Assembly: GCA_003279635.1 (NCBI GenBank)
Contig: QCHK01000014.1
Span: 1 to 37,913, forward strand
Direction of reading: 5' to 3'
DNA from: Prochlorococcus sp. AG-402-B05
GTDB lineage: Bacteria; Cyanobacteriota; Cyanobacteriia; PCC-6307; Cyanobiaceae
Length of the DNA stretch: 37,913 bases
The first letter of the stretch is position 1; the number at the start of each line of letters is the position of its first letter. The notes beneath the pieces are model-generated. The model made no database searches. It worked only from the letters and a program-made list of their open reading frames with translations, and was not told the origin of the DNA. Position numbers and translations under genes: made by a program. Below are positions 35,703-37,913 of this stretch, in pieces.

Positions 35703-36677
35703 TTAATTGTTGATAATCGTTGTAATACTTTCTCCTTTAGGAATAATACTACTTGGATTTAAAGGGAATAAGGCTCCAAAATAATCTTTTCTCCAAGTAT
35801 CAACATCACATGTTTTTTTAATATTATACATATTAAAAATCTTTTTCCTCCAATTAATTATATTTGGAAATGATTTAATTGATTTATTACTACATTTGAA
35901 TAGTGGGTCATAAATTGCTTCCCATCTGATAAGGGTAGGGAAAAGTCTTATGTCAGCAATTGAAAGATTTTTCCCACAGAGCCAAGGCCCATTAGATTGA
36001 AGATGTTCGTCTATAATATCTAGAGCTGAGAACAAATCTTTTGAAGCTTTTTCATAAGCTTTTTGATTTCTAGCAAATCCACATTTATATACTCCATTAT
36101 TAATATTTTCTTGAATTAGATTCTGCCATTTAATTATTTTTTTTTCATATTTACTTGGGTACAGGTCTATTTCTCGATCATACTTAGGCCAGTTGTTTAA
36201 TATTTCGACAAGCTCAGCGCTTTCATTATTTATAATTCTTAATTTTGATTCGGGTTTATTACCTGGATCAAAAAGCATTGGTACCGTTACTCTTCTTGAT
36301 TGATAATTGCCGCATTTTCGATAAAGCTCTTGAAGGGTTTTACAACCTTTTATTGGAGGATCTAATATCCATCTTCCTCCTTCATTGTCTACCTGAGCAA
36401 TGTGAAGATTGATTGATTTCTTTAATCCTTTGACCTCGTAAACCATCCATGCTCTATGAGCCCAAGGGCAGCTTTTGCCAATAATCAAACCTGGCATTTG
36501 ACTTGAATCTCTACTTTTTAAATCTTCCTTGGTTGGGATTTGAATTCGTTTTTGAACATTTATTGGCCTCTTGTAAGTTCCACTAGAATCCGAAGGGGCA
36601 AGACTATTCATCAAGATTTTCCACTCAAAACTCCAAATTTGTCTCGCAGCTTTTACAAATATTGGTGGTATGGCCAT
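35703..36677 (-). CDS. ECM4/YqjG-type glutathione transferase (glutathionyl-hydroquinone reductase family)
   Basis: The 324-residue protein is longer than an ordinary glutathione S-transferase. It has the GKSCPWAHRAWMVYEVKGL motif, whose cysteine is the catalytic residue of glutathionyl-hydroquinone reductases. It also has VPMLFDPG, the NNESAELVEILN substrate-binding motif and the C-terminal helical domain (GPWLCGKNLSIADIRLFPTLIRWEAIYDPLFKC). Enzymes of this class reduce glutathionylated quinones. It is divergent from the aspartoacylase gene, 42 bases away, and heads a unit with the DUF2301 gene. Confidence 0.87.
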   Translation of the reverse strand: MAIPPIFVKAARQIWSFEWKILMNSLAPSDSSGTYKRPINVQKRIQIPTKEDLKSRDSSQMPGLIIGKSCPWAHRAWMVYEVKGLKKSINLHIAQVDNEGGRWILDPPIKGCKTLQELYRKCGNYQSRRVTVPMLFDPGNKPESKLRIINNESAELVEILNNWPKYDREIDLYPSKYEKKIIKWQNLIQENINNGVYKCGFARNQKAYEKASKDLFSALDIIDEHLQSNGPWLCGKNLSIADIRLFPTLIRWEAIYDPLFKCSNKSIKSFPNIINWRKKIFNMYNIKKTCDVDTWRKDYFGALFPLNPSSIIPKGESITTIINN

Positions 36678-36719
36678 GAATTTATTTTAGGATTATTTTT
36701 ATCTATAGGTTTTTGATTA

Positions 36720-37637
36720 ATGATGCAGCTACAGGTACTTCTAGTGGCTGGTACGCATGGTAATGAAATTAATGGTATTTGGCTTTTTGATGAATGGAAT
36801 AAATCATCCTTTTTAATAAATACTCATGGGATAAAAACTTGTAATGTAATTGGAAATCCTAAGGCGAAAAAGGCTGGAAAAAGGTATATTCAGCATGATT
36901 TGAATCGGAGTTTCCAAGAAGAATCATTTATCTCAATCAACTCTTCAAATTGTGAGATAAGTAGAGCAAGTGAGTTAGTGAATCTTTATGGAGAGGCAGG
37001 AGAAAACCCGTGTCAAATAGCATTAGATTTTCATACAACGACAGCCTCCATGGGGAGTTGTTTAGTTGTTTATGGGAGAAGAGATGCGGATTTGGCTTTG
37101 GCTTCTTTGATTCAAAATCAATTAGGTTTACCCATATATCTCCACGAATCTGATCAAAAGCAAACAGGTTTTTTAGTTGAATCTTGGCCTTGTGGACTTG
37201 TCGTGGAGATTGGTCCCATTGGTCAGGGCCTCCTGAATTCGAGAATTATTTCGCAAACAAAATTGATTCTCGAGACTTTGATGGAACAAATTCATCAGGT
37301 TAAGAACTTAAATCTATTTTTTCCTAATAAGTTGATAATTCACAGGCATATTAAAAGTATCGATTTCCCTAGAGATGAAGAGGGCAATATTGATGGATAT
37401 GTGCATTCTCTAAGGCAATCTAAGGATTGGCAAGAATTGAAGAAAAATGATGAATTATTTTGTAAGTTAAATGGTGAAATAATTAGGTTTGAAGAAGATG
37501 AACCATATATTCCTGTGTTTATAAATGAAGCAGCTTATATGGAAAAAAATATCGCTATGAGCTTTACCAAAAGAGAATTATGGAATTTCAAAAAAGAATG
37601 GAAACAATCGCTGATTGATCTAATACATCAAAAGTAA
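36720..37637 (+). CDS. Aspartoacylase-like zinc amidohydrolase (AspA/AstE family)
   Basis: The 305-residue protein shows the M14-type zinc site: LLVAGTHGNEINGIWL (His and Glu ligands) and IALDFHTTTASMGSC (His ligand). It also has HDLNRSF and the catalytic-side VEIGPIGQG. Aspartoacylases release acetate and aspartate from N-acetylaspartate; the family also contains succinylglutamate desuccinylases, so the true substrate in cyanobacteria is uncertain. Its last 10 bases overlap the end of a small minus-strand ORF. In Prochlorococcus genomes I expect psbA immediately to the right of this gene. Confidence 0.88.
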   Translation: MMQLQVLLVAGTHGNEINGIWLFDEWNKSSFLINTHGIKTCNVIGNPKAKKAGKRYIQHDLNRSFQEESFISINSSNCEISRASELVNLYGEAGENPCQIALDFHTTTASMGSCLVVYGRRDADLALASLIQNQLGLPIYLHESDQKQTGFLVESWPCGLVVEIGPIGQGLLNSRIISQTKLILETLMEQIHQVKNLNLFFPNKLIIHRHIKSIDFPRDEEGNIDGYVHSLRQSKDWQELKKNDELFCKLNGEIIRFEEDEPYIPVFINEAAYMEKNIAMSFTKRELWNFKKEWKQSLIDLIHQK

Positions 37638-37762
37638 GTTCTCTCGCTCCAATAAATAACTGCCCCTTGAGCCTCTAATTCATATTTTCTGTGACGAGCA
37701 TCACTCAGAGGAACTCTTTCTTCAAGCCTATGCCCATTAATCAACCACTTGATTAGAACCAA
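37628..37762 (-). CDS. Small 44-residue ORF with TTG start, unknown function
   Basis: Reading the minus strand from TTG (37760-37762) to TGA (37628-37630) gives a 44-residue basic protein: residues 1-20 read MVLIKWLINGHRLEERVPLS, and it ends AVIYWSERTYF. A GAGG ribosome-binding site lies seven bases before the TTG. The residue mix (Trp and Tyr, alternating charged helices) looks like real protein, and small proteins ending in an aromatic-rich strand are common in picocyanobacteria. The open frame extends to 37819 without any ATG. It overlaps the aspartoacylase gene tail to tail. No family is recognised. Confidence 0.55.
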   Translation of the reverse strand: MVLIKWLINGHRLEERVPLSDARHRKYELEAQGAVIYWSERTYF

Positions 37763-37913
37763 TTCGCGACCTCGAGTTCTAAGTATTAAGAAAATCTTAA
37801 GGCATTCTGAGTGCCTTAATTACTCAACCTACTGATTCTCTTCATGAATTGTCCTACATTTTAGTCACGGAAGGGGGCGTTCTCATCTATTATCACAACT
37901 GGCAGTTTAATTA
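37763..37913 (+). promoter_or_regulatory. Presumed upstream region of psbA at the right edge
   Basis: No coding frame starts here before the window ends. TTAAGGCA (37797-37804) and TGCCTTAA (37812-37819) form an eight-base-pair hairpin with no T tract on either strand. A TATTAT box lies near 37890. The psbA assignment is inferred only from remembered gene order in Prochlorococcus; the psbA coding region itself is not in the window. Confidence 0.4.

Overview
The window is a compact, AT-rich, gene-dense stretch of a picocyanobacterial chromosome. Gene content and gene order point to Prochlorococcus. The main evidence is an SbtA/SbtB/BicA-type bicarbonate uptake cluster, a CP12 lacking the N-terminal cysteine pair, a HemB without the zinc-binding cysteine triad, a fused two-domain peptide-type ABC ATPase, cyanobacterial DUF2062 and DUF2301 proteins, and an aspartoacylase gene at the right edge where I would expect psbA next. 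The low GC and the protein sequences suggest a low-light-type strain of the NATL or SS120 kind, but I cannot fix the clade from sequence alone.

Layout, left to right. Positions 1-7820 carry mnmE, a DUF2062 membrane protein, a bifunctional (p)ppGpp synthetase/hydrolase, an orphan ABC ATPase, and a coupled rluD-like/ylqF-like pair. A 480-base intergenic leader precedes pgk (8302), followed by a convergent secreted protein of unknown function, murG, an aminotransferase-type decarboxylase, pyrD and rnhA. From 14233 to 20539 the minus strand carries, in transcription order, a ClpB-type chaperone, secE, nusG, rplK, rplA, rplJ and rplL. A structured L10 leader lies before rplJ and a strong terminator after rplL. 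Next come eno, a UbiB/ABC1 kinase with a small coiled-coil partner, and a thioredoxin-reductase-like flavoprotein. The bicA-sbtA-sbtB cluster is at 25242-28242. A plus-strand series follows: dnaJ-like, hemB, gloA, mutS2, obgE and a 60-residue protein. The right end has cp12, a DUF2301 membrane protein, an ECM4-type glutathione transferase, aspartoacylase and a small minus-strand ORF that the supplied candidate list did not contain.

How the genes work together. Three blocks stand out. The first is translation and protein export (L11, L1, L10, L12, NusG, SecE, plus MnmE, RluD, YlqF and Obg for tRNA and ribosome maturation). The second is carbon acquisition and central carbon flux (BicA, SbtA, SbtB, CP12, Pgk, Eno). 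The third is redox and tetrapyrrole metabolism (thioredoxin-reductase-like protein, glutathione transferase, glyoxalase, HemB).

I see no insertion sequence, prophage, CRISPR array, tRNA or rRNA. The window is mostly conserved core genome, so I do not claim a wholly new system. The observations I rate most worth following are the thioredoxin-reductase-like protein that has lost its NADPH-binding signature, the extra nested RNA structure just ahead of rplJ, the three-gene bicarbonate cluster with a shortened SbtB, the half-CP12, and the small ORF beside the presumed psbA promoter.
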